From: Populus alba
Taxonomy: Eukaryota; Streptophyta; Magnoliopsida; Malpighiales; Salicaceae
DNA: 64,000 nt
Assembly: GCF_005239225.2 (NCBI RefSeq)
Contig: NC_133291.1
Coordinates: forward strand, 1,116,001-1,180,000
Direction of reading: 5' to 3'
Numbering within the stretch: the stretch's first letter is position 1; every line of letters begins with the position of its first letter. This document shows positions 34,149 through 47,460 of the stretch, in pieces. The notes beneath the pieces were generated by a model. That model was given only the letters and a program-made list of their open reading frames with translations. It searched no databases and had not been told where the DNA came from. The translations under genes and the position numbers were made by a program.

Positions 34149-37026
34149 ATGACGACAACAAACATTTCCCCATCTTTAATTGTTGTTGAAGTCCTAAGAG
34201 GTGATAACTATGATGATTGGAGTGCCTGCATGAAAAGCTACATGTTAGCTCAAGACCTTTGGGATTTTATTGAGCCTCCTGGTCTTCAAGAAGGTGATCA
34301 AGAAGTTGACTCTAAGCCTATTGATCATCAAGAAAGTGACTCTAAGGCGCTGAGAAGAAAGAATGCTGCAGCTTTACATGCAATTCAAATTTCCTGTGCA
34401 CCATACATACTTTCCAAGATTAGGAGCATCACTTCAGCCAAAGTTGCCTGGGATACTTTGGCAAATATGCAAAAATTGCAAGTAACAACAGCTGAACCAC
34501 CACAATTATCAAGAATGAACGCGGGTAATACATCTATCATCTCTTACCCTCTCTAAGATGCAAGCACAGCTTGCAAAATAATGCTGTTATTTTTTCCTAA
34601 CAGAGAAGGCATGACTTTCGCAGGACTCGATAGATGGCGTGAACTATATAAGCATGCTCATGAAGGTAATTGGGAAGCCACAAAAAGATTTCTTGACCTT
34701 CATCCGGAAGCAAAAAATGTGAAAATTACACCTGTTGGTGAAACAGCTCTTCATGTAGCGATTGCGGCTGGGAATGTGAAACTTGTGGAAAAGCTGGTAG
34801 AGCTAATGTCACCTGAAGACTTGGAAATAGCAGAACAAGCTGGTTGCTCAGCACTTTCTTATGCTGCTATGCAAGGAATCACAAAGATGGCCAAATGCAT
34901 GATCATAAAGAACAAAAAATTGGTTAACCTTCCGAATGGAGGAGGATGTATCCCAGTTGTGGTGTCTTGTTTGGGAAATCATAAGGATATGACCCATTAT
35001 CTTTACTCTGTCACTCCAGCTGAACTGCTATGTGAGGACAGCGGTAACCATGGATCATTGCTCCTCCAATTCTCTATAGCATCCGAAATGTTTGGTAAGA
35101 GACATACTCATGCAAGCACAATGAATTAGCCCCAACATTCTTGTTGATACTTGTTTGTTGCTTTTGAAATGCTAAAATACCAGATATTGCTTTGGATCTG
35201 CTTCAACGTTTTCCTAGTTTGGCTACCGCGTTGGATAAAATTTGGAAGCTTAATGCTGTGACGCAATTGTCTTTCTTGCCTGATAGATTCCATAGTGGAA
35301 GTCGACTTGCATTTTGGCAACGTTGGATCTATTCCTGTTAGTATTACTTTCTCTGATTTTCATCCTCAGACCCTCTTCCTCCACACTAGTCGCACGTTTG
35401 AAAATTCAGGAGGAATTTGTTGTTTGTGGAATACTTATGGAGATGGAATTTGCATCGTTTTTGGATAATTATATAAAAAGTTCATTTTAAAAAAAAAAAT
35501 ACATATATATATATAAAATAAGTTCACAACTCATGAAAGCTTTTTCATTGAAAGGTATACACATTGGTCCACCCATTCCCTTCAGTGATCAAATGCTACA
35601 AGGTACAATCTCTTCATCATTATTTGATACAAGACTAATTTTTGTTTTGATTACTATAGAGGCTATCTAATGCAAGATTAATTTTTCTTTTGCAGCTTCG
35701 AATAGACCGCGGAAAGAAATTATAAAGCTCCTCAAATTCCTAGGTATTTTATATGTGGCTATATACATAACCGGATGATTTTGTTGTTATCATCACTAGT
35801 ATCATGTTATTAATCTGATAATTCTTTCCTCACCCAGGCATAAAGAAAATATATGATGTTAAGCTGAATCATATCTACTCTGTTGAACTTCTACGTCGAA
35901 TGGTTAAACATATATCAACACTGGATTTCGAAAAATACGATGAATGCGGGTTATTCAGAGCATTTAACAACGCTGTTAAGAATGGTATAGTTGAGATGAT
36001 TGTCGAGATGGTTAAAGTTTGTCCTAATCTAATGCACACTTTGGACAAGAATGGCAGAGTTTTCTTGATGTCTTCAATTGCACACAGACAAGAGAAGATT
36101 TTTAGCCTTTTTTATGGGCTTGAAGGAAGGAACGGAAATTTCCTTTCTGTGACAGATTATTTTGATAATACTATGTTACACTGCGCAGGAGAGTTATCAC
36201 CTTCTACTCAGTTGGCTCGAATCTCAGGTGCAGCTCTTCAAATGCAGAGAGAACTACAATGGTACAGAGTAAGTTTCTCAAGCATCAACTTTTTGTTACG
36301 CTAATCTGACTGATATGGGGTTTATAGTCGCTCTGCCTGAATCTTTCTCATGAACTGGTCAATACTAGAACATTATTTCTCATTATTTCATAGCTCAATG
36401 GTTTTGATTCAATATTGTAGGAGGTGGAAAGCATTGTGAATCCTAGGGCTAAAACGTATTGCAATCAAAATGGTGAAACACCTGGCCAACTGTTTACCAA
36501 GAGCCATGAAAAATTGATGGCAGCTGGGGAGAAATGGATGAAGCAGGTGGCAACTTCATCAACAGTTGTAGGTGCTCTTATCATTACAGTTATGTTCACT
36601 GCAGCCTTTACTGTTCCTGGCGGTAACAAAGATACTGGATTTCCAGTGTTTTTACATGAAAAATCATTTCTGATTTTTATAATATCCGACGCAAATTCTC
36701 TCTTTGCATCATCTACATCAGTGTTGATGTTTCTAGGAATCCTCACGTCACGTTATTCCGAGAATGATTTCCTTAAATCATTGCCTAGAAAGTTGGTTAT
36801 TGGCCTCTGCACGCTTTTCATCTCTATTGCAACCATGATGGTTGCCTTTTGCGCTGCTCTGAGAATTGTGATGGATGGAAGATTGGAAGTTGTCATTCCT
36901 GTTTCGTTACTTGCTGGAATTCCTGTAACCCTTTTTATATTGCTGCAATTTCCTCTCCTTGTTGAGATTTTCATATCCACATATGGACCAGGTATCTTCA
37001 ACAGGAAAATGAAGCGTTGGTACTGA
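34149..37026 (+). CDS. ANK4: Gag-like domain + ankyrin repeats + PGG membrane protein
   Basis: Exons 34149-34524, 34624-35094, 35184-35336, 35555-35602, 35696-35743, 35838-36268 and 36421-37026 keep phase throughout and give about 710 aa ending KMKRWY. Domains in order: Copia Gag-like region (about 1-115; NYDDWSACMKSYMLAQDLWD, SITSAKVAWDTLANMQ); ankyrin repeats (about 130-270; TALHVAIAAGNVKLVEKLVE); LDLLQRFPSL and FWQRWIYS linker; a second helical/ankyrin stretch; and the PGG domain with AAFTVPGG and four membrane spans (about 550-700). The acidic EQSVEAE tail is absent. It is the most diverged member and the best candidate for a working gene. Family role: ITN1/ACD6-like membrane signalling; role here not known. 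Confidence 0.87.
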
Positions 37027-39290
37027 ACATCTTTTTTTTTCAATGCAAGGGACGTTCTCTCCGTTTCGTGTACTTCAGCCAAAATTCTTGAACGATCAGC
37101 TAGAATTTAACTTCATGGACCTCATGTGATTACTCTTCTTATGGTTTTGCTCACAAAAAAGTATTGTTACATTTGCCTTAAGCTAGATTTTTTTCTTGTG
37201 TTTGTTTATTTTTATTATTATTTAATAAATAAAAAATTCATTTTGATAAATAAAATTATTAAAAACAACTAAATAAATGACATGTATTATAAAATTAAAT
37301 ATTTTAATTTATATTTGTTTTTTTTATTCAATTTTTAGTTTTATCTTTAATAATCATTAATAATGTTTTATTTTATTTATTAATACTATAATTATTGATT
37401 TATATAATTTGATTTGATGTATCAAATGATTTTTTATATATAAAAAAACTTGTCAACAAAAGTTTACACATTCAATTTTTTTTTCTATCGAAAAAAACCA
37501 TGGACAGCGTGTCGAATAGGTAATAATCACTATAAAGTATAAGCCCCATCAATAAAAAAAAACAAATTTTCTCCACCTCCAATCAATTACATCCACGCTT
37601 TAATTATCATTTCAAATGTGACATCGTAATAATTAACGTTAGGATTTTCAGGTTTTATTTTAAGTATAATTTCTAGGATGAGTATGAAAAATGAGTAACC
37701 CAAGCTTAATGAATTTTTGGAGTCAAAGTCATGACACAAACTCATTTCTCACCTAGCTACTAGCTGAGCACATCAAAGATTTCCTTGTGAGAACTGTATG
37801 CTTTGAAATTATAACAACCAACTAAAAAATTAAAAAAATAATAAAAAATAATAATAATATTATAAGCATTTAAATCGGTAATTTCATGGAATCTTTGCAT
37901 CCTTTCTGAAATTTCTGAGAACAAAATGCTTAGGATTTAATTATTGGCGGGATAGAAAACAAATAATTTTATAGGCAAACTAGTTGGCTATGGAAAATGA
38001 GAGATAAAATTTGAATTTTTAAGGAGGATAATCTTTTATTTTCGATAATAAGTTTTTACTGGTAATTCTGTTGATAATTAAAATACCATGTAATATTTGC
38101 CTAAACATTGATATAATATTCTATCATCGTTTTCCAATTTTCTGGTTGTTAATTGACTCTCTCTCGCAATTAGAATCTACAATTGTACATAGCAAAGCTC
38201 TTAATTTTAAGATGTTCATTATATATTCTCGTAATTAATTAGTTGATTAAACTAGCTCCTTATTGAATAGGGAAAACAAAAATCAAAATCAATTTTAAGT
38301 TGATTGGGATAGGGACATTGGGCGGTACGAAATTGGTGAGAAAATAAATGGGGTCAGGAGCCTCATCTTCATGATGATTGGTGGAGTTTTTTAGAATTTC
38401 AAAAAGTTGTTTTTACAGCTGGCGATGCTCAAGTAAAGGAGATGGTGATTCAAGATAAAAATGATTATTCTCCAACAGCTGTTTTTATTATGGGAAAATA
38501 GAAATTAGAGAGGTAAAGGTGTAAGTAATACTATAAGAAATACTATATATATATATATAGCTAAAACAATACGAAATTTATTGTATTGTAATTTATTTTA
38601 ATTAATTAAATTGAGTTATAAGATCAAAGCTCGTTTTTTTTACCAAAAAAAAAAAAGATTTGAACTTGAAATCCAGATCTAATGATATTTTTTAGATGCT
38701 CATTTTTAAAAGAGAGATAATAATGTTATTATTTGAGCTACAACTCATTAGGAAGACCAAAACTAATTAGTCAAATAGTTTGGAGTTGCAACTCTTAATT
38801 TAGAATCATAAAAATGTTTTTTTTTTCAAGAAATAAAAGAGAAGAAAGTAGCTTTAATCAATAGGTTATGTAAGAGATTAACATGTTGTCCATCCATATC
38901 TTTATTTATTTGTTATGGACTATGACCAGATCTATATTTATTTTTTATAGCATCGTATTTTTACATTTTATATTTTTAATATTTGAGGGTATATATTATT
39001 GTATAATTCTACACCCTACAAATATTAAAATTTACATTTGAATCCTAGAAAGAAAGTTAGAAAAAAGTTTTTGATGTAATTTGATAAAATCCGAATGGAT
39101 AATCATAAACTGGTTATGATAATCATTTTGCATTTTAAAACATGAAAAAGATACAATTTTTGTTTTTATAAAGATATGTTTGTAAAAATTTTAGGATTTA
39201 GCCATATATATAAAAATAAAATATTTTTTGTTTGTTTTAGAAAAGAGAAATTAATTTAAAATATTTTGAGATTTTTTGGAAATATTTCAA
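37027..39290. other. AT-rich intergenic region
   Basis: About 2.2 kb without a credible gene. It starts with the ANK4 3' flank. It holds poly-T/A tracts and an AT microsatellite near 38545-38560, with nothing else recognisable. Confidence 0.5.
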
Positions 39291-39640
39291 AAATGTTTTG
39301 AAATATTTCGAACAAAACTGGGTATTTTAATACCAAATTTATATTTTACATTGTAAATATATAGTCCGATGTTATATAAAATACATAGAAAAATATTTGA
39401 GAAAATAATATTTTTTGAAAATTTTTTAGATTTTTTTTAAATGAAAGTCGGGCCAGATCCAGTTACTTAGGCTGAGCCATAAGTAACCCGACCCAAACCA
39501 TGAGTTAATTAATTAGATGCTACAGAAATGAATTCTGCATACAGTAGAAGAAAAAGGCAAAATAGGAAGGAGGAAGTTGCTTGGTATGGGGGGGTCTTGG
39601 ACAAAAAGGCAGAGCTTCTTCTTTCTTCCCACTAATCTTC
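39290..39640 (-). mobile_element. Fragment of Tat/Ogre-like LTR
   Basis: Contains GGGTATTTTAATACC followed by TTTACA(T/A)TGTAAATATA and AAATATTTGAGAAAA, the same order as 58318-58400 and 59256-59345. Borders are unclear. It ends just before the broken 5' end of ANK3. Confidence 0.55.
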
Positions 39641-39656
39641 AAACACATGATTCACG

Positions 39657-39722
39657 ATATATCTTTTTATATAAATGTCATGAAAAAGTAAAGTTGAGAA
39701 AATATCTTTTTATATAAATGTC
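39657..39722. repeat. Short direct repeat at the ANK3 breakpoint
   Basis: AATATCTTTTTATATAAATG occurs twice, about 43 bp apart, immediately before ANK3 homology starts at 39721. It marks the junction where the first half of exon 1 was lost. Confidence 0.6.
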
Positions 39723-42700
39723 ATCATGAAGGTGATCAAGAAGTTGACTCCAAGCCTGTTGATCATCAAGAAGGTGACTCTAAGGCATTGAGAAAAAAGA
39801 ATGCTGCAGCTTTACATGCAATTCAAGTTTCTTGTGCACCAAACATACTTTCCAAGATTAGGAGCATCACTTCAGCCAAAGTTGCCTGGGATACTCTAGC
39901 CAATTTGCAACGACAACATTCACCAAGCCACAAAGAGCAATCTGTTGAAGCAGAGCCAGCAGAAGATGATGAGTCACAAGGTTCAGGTATACCATGACCT
40001 CATTCTCTTCCTTTGTTAGATTTCCAATCACTTCGATCTCTTGATGTTAACACGGGAGAGAATAAAAACCTTGGCAGGAGCGGTGAATGGCCCCTTGCTA
40101 ACGCTGTACAAGCATGTCCATAATGGAGACTGGGATGCCATAGAAACCTATCTTAGCCGTTACCCAAATGCAATAAAGGCCAAGTTTAAGCCCTATGATG
40201 GAACTGCCCTTCAAGTAGCAGCTTATGCTGGAAATCTGAAAGTTGTGGAGGAGTTGGTGAAGATGATGTCACTAGAGGAATTGGAAATACAAGATAATCA
40301 AGGCAACACGGCTCTTTTTAGTGCTGCTACTGTTGGAATCATAAAGATTGCAGAATGTTTGGTGAGAAGGAACGAACTCTTGGTTACCTTTGTAAATGCA
40401 CAAAAACAGATCCCACTTGTTGGGGCATGTATAGGTAATCATAAGGATATGGCTCTTTATCTATACTCTGTTACTCCATCTGAATTTCTTTGTCAAGGCA
40501 ATGGCCACCATGGATCTTATTTCTTACAATGTGCTATTGGTGCTCAAATGTTCGGTAAGAGACTTTACCCCTTAATTAATTACTTATTTTTCCCTTTTTT
40601 CTTCTTTTTCTTCATGCTTTTTGCATAAATTAATTTTCTCTTCCGAGTAAATTATTATTTATTTCCTTTAATTTAATAAAAATAATTCATTAATATGTTT
40701 TTAAGAAATATATATGAATAATCCTTTTGTTTTTAACTTCAAATCATTTTGTCAATTTCATGTGATTTTTTAATTAATTATTTCTTCTTCTTCATTTTAA
40801 ATAATAGAAAAGGGAAGGAAAATCAGGTAAGATGGGAAAAGAAGGCAATAATAAATTGATACGAAACACTAAAACCTCATCTTTCTTGTTGCTTCTTATG
40901 CTGTTTCTTTTTGCTATTGCAATACCAGATATTGCTCTTGATTTTCTGCATCGCTTCCCATATCTGGCTACTACAATGGATGACGTTACGAAGAAGAACG
41001 CATTGATTCGTTTGTCTGAGATGCCTGAAATATTCCCAAGTGCAAGTCGACTTGCATTTTGGCAGCAATGGATCTATTCATGTTAGTATCTCTTCCTTCG
41101 ATTTTTCCTCCTCCAATCTTTTTTACTTATATGTTTTTGGAGATTATCACACCGTCACAAAGAAAGAAAAGTGGAAGGTTCTATTTGATATAATTTTTGT
41201 AAATTGATACGAGTTATTTTTTAATTTTTGACCCATAGAAAAATTGTAAATATATTTAGTTAGAAATGATTTTTGGTTTAAATCAAAATTTATTATAAAA
41301 CTGAGTCAAAATTTTAATGTCATCTAAAGTTTAGGAAAAAATTAAACTTTAATCTATGAATTTCAACTTATAATATATCTATTCTTTAAAAGAATTACTT
41401 TAAATTATTTTTATCAAACATATTTCTAAAATAAAGTTATTTGAACTTATTTTTTATATATAAATGATCTATAAAAAAAAAACAACTTTTTAAATTATGA
41501 TTCATGTTAAAAAATCATTTTTTTCATAAGTTATGATAGGCAAACTTGAAGTTATATTCAATAAGATTGACTTGATTCTAAAATCATGGCAGGTATTCCC
41601 ATGCAATCAATTGCTACAACTGATTACAATGTTCGTATCAATATGCCTCATCAAAGCCTAAGTGAGTCGAAGAACATTATCCTCCGAGGTACGTATTTGC
41701 ACAAATCTCTCTCTGTTTTTGCTCCCTCTCCTTTAAAGGGGTATGGCAAGCACAGGACATATGTATACAAGTCTAATTTGGCTGCATGGCCCTTCAAGAT
41801 TGTAAAAATCTTGGCCCCCTGAAATTTTGGACAGTTTCTTTCTCTCTTTCTTGATTTATTTATTTCTATTTTCTGAAAATATAAACTTTTTTGAACCCTA
41901 ATCCAAGTATCCGATCCTTTATTCAATCCCAAATCCAATAAATCTCATATATTTTTTTTATAAATTTAGCTGGTCCACGCATCGGGTCCGCATAAAACAT
42001 TTTATCATATTAAGTTAATGTACAAAACTTTTTGTTACTGGGGCAATTATCATTAGATTGAAAACTTAATACATGCAAGTTTGATTAGTATACATATATG
42101 CTGCTTGTGATAATTTCTCTAATCTGTTTTTGTCCAACTTTTCAGTGTCAAGCAAATTGCGTGGGTTTGCAGTATATCTCCTCGCATTCTTAGGTAAGCA
42201 AAATATATCTGACATCTCTTGATTTCTATCATCATTATCATGGTTTTATCTGATCACTCTTTAATGGTTGATCCAGGAATCAAGAAAATGTATGATTTGA
42301 AGAAGATCCACTTTTATTCATATGAAATTCTATTGTGGATGTGTAAGCATATATCAACTCTGGATTATGAGGAATACCCCAAGGCAGGTATACTCGGAGC
42401 ATTCCACAATGCTGTAGAGAATGACATGGTTGAGTTTATTACTGAGGTGATTAAACATTGTCCTCATGTAATGTTTAGTGGAGATGACAACTCATGGGAC
42501 CTATTTATGTACTCGATTGCAAACCGGCAAGAAAAAGTGTACAGCCATTTCTATGGACTGGAAGCAAAAAGAGCACGATTTGTTTCCATCGTAGATGCAT
42601 CTGAAAATACGCTGCTACATTTGGCAGCAAAACTATCACCTCCTTCTCAGCTAGCTCGGATCTCTGGTGCAGCCCTCCAGATGCAGAGAGAACTACAATG

Positions 42701-43482
42701 GTACAAGGTGAGCTTTCTACACTCAACATCTTTAAAAAAAATTGATTGAACCTTGCTCAAAGATATTTTAGAACTGATTAAGACCTAATTGATTTGAGTT
42801 TAGGCTACCCATTTACACTTTCATTTTTATCCGAAAAGAAATAATTTCACTCGAATTCAAAATCTTGATGCAGGAAGTGGAAACCATTATACATCCTATA
42901 ATTGCGGATTATCGTAATGGGAACAATCAGACACCCAGGGAATTATTTACGGATGACCATAAGCACTTGCTAGTGAAAGGAGAGCAATGGATGAAAGAAG
43001 CAGCAACTTCTTGTACAGTTGTGGGCGCTCTCATCATTACAATTATGTTTACTGTTGCATTCACTGTTCCCGGCGGCAACGATCAACAGACCGGCTATCC
43101 GGTTTTTAAAGATGAGAAATCTTTTACAGTTTTTATAGTAGCGGATGCAGTCTCTCTCTTTTCTTCATCAACATCAGTGTTGATGTTCTTAGGGATTCTT
43201 ACGTCGCGATACGCAGAGGAAGATTTCCTTAAATCCTTGCCCACTAAGTTAATCATCGGCCTTTCCATGCTTTTCTTCTCTATTGCAGCCATGATGGTAA
43301 CCTTCTGTGCTGCTCTTATAATGATGTTGGATGGGAGATTGCAAGTTATAATTCCAATTGTACTCCTTGTCTCTATCCCTGTAACTTTGTTCATGTTGCT
43401 GCAATTTCCCCTGCTAGTGGAGATTTTTGTATCCACATATGGACCAGGAATCTTCAACAGAAAAATGAAACGCTGGTACTGA
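39721..43482 (+). CDS. ANK3: ankyrin-PGG gene lacking its 5' end
   Basis: Homology begins inside exon 1 (HHEGDQEVDSKP). About the first 50 residues and the start codon are missing. The rest follows the family: exon 1 remainder to 39986, then 40078-40554, 40929-41081, 41593-41688, 42146-42193, 42277-42707 and 42874-43482, all in phase, ending KMKRWY. It has a single EQSVEAEPAEDDESQGS unit, ankyrin repeats, and the full PGG domain (VAFTVPGGN) with four membrane spans. Intron 3 is short, without the Helitron of ANK1. A downstream or new upstream start might allow expression; otherwise it is a 5'-truncated pseudogene. ANK1 and ANK3 are closest relatives in exon 7 and the 3' flank. Confidence 0.72.
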
Positions 43483-44865
43483 TTAATGGTGATAGACAGT
43501 TAGAGGTTAACAGTTTATTGTTCCAATCTGATTAGCAATTCCTATTTCCCCGGGATGAGCTGTTTTCTGTTCTACAATTCTGTTAGTAAGTCCTATTCTT
43601 ATGGGGCTAGTTGTTTTCTGTTCCTCTTAGTCTGTTTAGAGTATGTATAGCGCGTGGGTTGTTATTTTGAGTGCTGCATCTCTTTGTAAAAGACTATGTA
43701 AGCCTGCTGTTTGTGATGAATAAAACAAGAGACTTCTCATTCAAGACTGTGTGCTGTAGTTTCTTCTGAGTAATTAAAAAGTAATTTCCACTAAAAAAAG
43801 TAATTAAATACATATAATATAATTAAAAAGTAATTTCCACTAAAAAAAGGTTAAATAAGTCAACAAAGTCATAGAGAATTGGGTTAATTAAAATATAAAT
43901 TTAAAAACATATAAAAAATATTAATTAAAAAAATCATTCTAGTATTGTTGGGTCTAGGAAACTAAGCTAGTTATTTGACCTATCAGGAACAGATCAGAGC
44001 ATTAGTTTGTAAGAGTAGACCCACGCGTAAAGCCTTTAATGTTTTTACAAAGTTACGCCTTTAATGTTTTTACAAAGTTGGTGGATTGAATGGCATGTCA
44101 TATGGACTTATTTATACTTCAGCTAGGAGAACAAGTTTTATATTTTTTGACCCAAAATAATTAGAAAAAAAAAACCGAAATCAATTCAAAATCAATTTAG
44201 GTAATTTTAATATATAAAAAAATTTAAGTGTAACTTTCTTAACCAAATAAAACCCTTGGATATCAAGATGAATCATTTTAATGGCTGAAATTAGTTTGAA
44301 CATTATTTTTTTTTCTCTAATGCTTGAAAACGATTTTTTTTTTTAAATTAAAAAATATAATAAATAAATAAATTTTTATATCAAAATTGAGTTGAAGAAT
44401 TAGATATATAGAAAAAAAAAATTATAATTTTATCACGGCAACACTATGATAAAATTGAAAATTATATTATTTCTACATTAGAACATGTATAGTATATCAT
44501 ATAGAAGATCCATATTTATTCGGATAAAATTAGTTTTTTACCTTTGTGGATAGCGCACGAGATACAATGCTTCATTGGGCAGCAAAATTGATTGGACCTT
44601 ATTTGCAAAAAAAAATATTTTTTCTATATAGTATATGAAATCAATCCTAATTACATATATGTAACTTCATAGTTAATTTAACTATATTCAATCAAACCTG
44701 GGGCATTTATAATAATTTAATATTTTAGCGGATCGCATTTCCAGTTGTCACCATCCGCAGATGCCCTTTGACCTGAATGTTCAATTACGAGGTAGGGCGT
44801 TTATGGATGACAATGAGATGAAATGAAAGGCTGAGAGTGCTGGACAGTTGATAGTCTTTGTTTCG
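43483..44865. other. ANK3 3' flank and AT-rich spacer
   Basis: 43483-43760 is the 3' flank shared with ANK1. 43770-43850 has a short duplicated phrase, AATTAAAAAGTAATTTCCAC. 44490-44600 carries faint exon-6-like words. No gene. Confidence 0.5.
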
Positions 44866-44869
44866 AACT

Positions 44870-45330
44870 GTAGGCATAGCAAGAACAAAAACATACCTTC
44901 ACCAAGTTCTTGCCGTCACCCAGACATTCTCAGCAGTCTGGTCAAGCTTGAGAGAGAGAAGTAAGGGAAATTATAAGTGGCTCTGTGAACTGCTACCACA
45001 CCATGTAAGTATTTCATTGGGTCTTGTTGTTGCTCTGTTCTCTGGCTTTCATCCGATGATATCTTGGTTCTTGGCTTTCCAGTTTTTCCCCACTCTTTAA
45101 TGATGCAGTGAGTTGCATGAAGCAAATTCGAAGCCCTAAAGAAGATCTGCATAGCATGAAGATCTTACCACTTAGAAATAATGGAAATATCATTGCATCA
45201 GTTATTTAATTATTTATTGAGAATGATGTAATAGTACGCAAAAACACCATTTTCGTGCTTCATCGGTAGAAAATAACTTCCAGAACTACATCATGAAATA
45301 CACTCTAACGTGATCCAGTTATGTAACCCG
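44870..45330 (+). repeat. Ankyrin-cluster upstream unit (copy 5)
   Basis: Has the leader, a GTAAGTA donor (45005), the GATGCAG acceptor, and MKQIRSPKEDLHSMKILPLR. This is a diverged but open version of the short frame, ending sooner than copy 2. Confidence 0.6.
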
Positions 45331-45531
45331 TCAATTTTTAGGGCAGATATTAATGCTTTTTTAAGGTGCAGAGCAGCTCCGTTCATGGTTTGCCATCAAT
45401 TAATTATTATTTTTCTTAATCTTAAGAACCAAGAAAATTGATGGTTTGCTTATGGTTTGCCATTGGCTCGGTAGATCTTGGCATCGCTGGTTTTTCTGAT
45501 CCTTACCCCCACGCTGTACACAGATTCTTAC

Positions 45532-46308
45532 ATGACGACGACAAACAATTTGCAACAACAACAAGATTCACCAAGCCACCAAGAGCAATTTGTTGAAGCA
45601 GAGTCGTCACAGTCATCACAAGGTTCAGGTATAATACCATGACGTCATTCTCTTCCTCTGTTAGATTTCCAACCACTTCGACCTCTTGATGTTAACACGG
45701 GAGAGAATAAAAACCTATCTTAGCCATTACCCAAATGCAAGAAAGGCCATGATTAAACCCTATAGTGGAACAGCCCTTCATGTAGCAGCTTTTTCTGGAC
45801 ATCTGAGAGTTGTGGAGGAGTTGGTGAAGTTGATGTCAGTAGAAGAATTGGAAATACAAGATAATATTGGCAACACAGCTCTTTCTATTGCTGCCATTGT
45901 TGGCAAAAGCTTGTAATTTACTCTTAATTCCTCCTTTTTTTTTTTCGTTTCTTCTTATAATAGATTTTCTCCATGCAAGCAAATGTGAGAGACTTCACGT
46001 TAGCTATTGAGGGATTATCCACTTTTTGTGTGAGAAATTTACACTTGAGGGTACTTAGAAATTAGCTTTTCATAAACAAAAATGAGAGAGAGCTTGATTT
46101 CAGATGGCTTCGTATGAAACAAAATGACTTTTAAATTAATTTGTTAACATTTCAAAATTAACACTAAATTAAACCTCATCTCTTCTTGATTTCAGATCGC
46201 GCAGGAAATACAATGTTACATTTGGCACCAAAACTATCACCTCCTTCTCAACTAGCTCGGATCTCTGGTGCAGCTCTACAGGTGCAAAGAGAACTACAAT
46301 GGTACAAG
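45532..46308 (+). pseudogene. ANK5: heavily deleted ankyrin gene
   Basis: The start MTTTN is kept, but the whole Gag-like core is missing. The frame goes straight on to NLQQQQDSPSHQEQFVEAES and the usual splice donor near 45627. In exon 2 the acceptor and first ankyrin segment are deleted (ERIKTYLSHYPNARK), and the exon breaks off after AAIVGKSL. Only the end of exon 6 follows (46197-46308: NTMLHLAPKLSPPSQLARIS). Exon 7 is absent. Several independent deletions make it non-functional. Confidence 0.8.
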
Positions 46309-46399
46309 GTGAGCTTCCTACACTCAACATCTTAAAAAAATAATTGATTGAACCTTGATCAAAGATATTTTAGAAGTGATTAAGACCTAATTGATTTGA

Positions 46400-47455
46400 A
46401 TTTAAGTTCGGTTCGGTTTGGTTTTTTCCCCTTTCAAACCAATTTAAATCGAAATTATTTCAATTGAGTTTTTATTCTGAGTTTTTTCACTTCGGTTTGG
46501 TTTTTTTCCCTTCCAAACCAATTTAAATCGAAATTATTTCAATTGAGTTTTTATTCTGAGTTTTTTCACTGACCATATTTTTTCAGGAATTCTATCTTCG
46601 TCTTGTTCTTAATTTCAAAGATATATGCTTATTTTCTGAGAAATTTTGGCTTTGCTTTCTCAACATGGCTTTTTCTTAAAATGAAGGGGCATGTATGACA
46701 AACAAAAGGAAAGAACAGAAGTCATTTGACTAGAAAGAAAAAAACCAAAGGGAAGATCAAAAGATAGTTTACATAGATCCTCATCTGCTCATCATCCATC
46801 GAGTGCCAAACTTGATTTTGAATTTTTGTTCTCACAATACCAACATCAAGGAGAGCACATGAAAGCCTTTTACTGGTTCAACATGATAATCTTCTTTGGT
46901 TACATGTACATGAACAATTATACAATAATTACATGATTATGTGAAAAATAGAAAGAAGAATAAAAAAATTAAAAGCAAAAATAAAAAGGGATATGTCTCC
47001 TATAGAAGGAATAAAACAATTAAAAGTAAAATTACAAAAGTGAAGAGGGTGGCGTGCCTTTCAAATAGGAGAAGCAAGAAGCAGAGCTTAACAAATGGAG
47101 GAGCATGGAGCAGAACCAAAAAGTAAAGATGTAGGGAGCAAATGGAAAGGAGTGACGGAGAGATGCAAAGAGGAAGGGAGGGGGCGGCTAGTTTTGTTTT
47201 TAGAGGAAAGCTAATTTAGGTTTAGGGTTAGGAAAACATGCTATTTATACCCGTTTCTTTTTTTAAGTGCTGGCTTGGTTGAACCGGTTCGGTTCGGTTT
47301 AATCAGTTTTAGACTTTAGAAACCGAAACCAAACTGAACCGGAATTTTTTTATAAATTTTTAATTGGTTATTTCAGTTTTTTTTTTTAGTTTGGTTTTTT
47401 TTGTTATTTTTTTTTGCTTTCTTGGTTTAATTAATTGTTCGATTTTTTTGCTCAC
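46400..47455. repeat. Unclassified repeat with GGTTCGGTTT ends
   Basis: The right end reads ...TTTTTTGCTCACCCCTA, the reverse of the AGGGGTGAGCAAA phrase common at ends of dispersed plant repeats, with AACCGGTTCGGTTCGG words near both ends. The left terminus is not clear. It replaces ANK5 exon 7 on one side and the 5' part of the GDSL copy on the other. Frames inside are lysine-rich low complexity. Confidence 0.45.
46412..46570. repeat. 79-bp tandem duplication
   Basis: CAAACCAATTTAAATCGAAA starts at 46435 and again at 46514, with almost identical sequence around both. Confidence 0.85.
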
Positions 47456-47460
47456 CCCTA

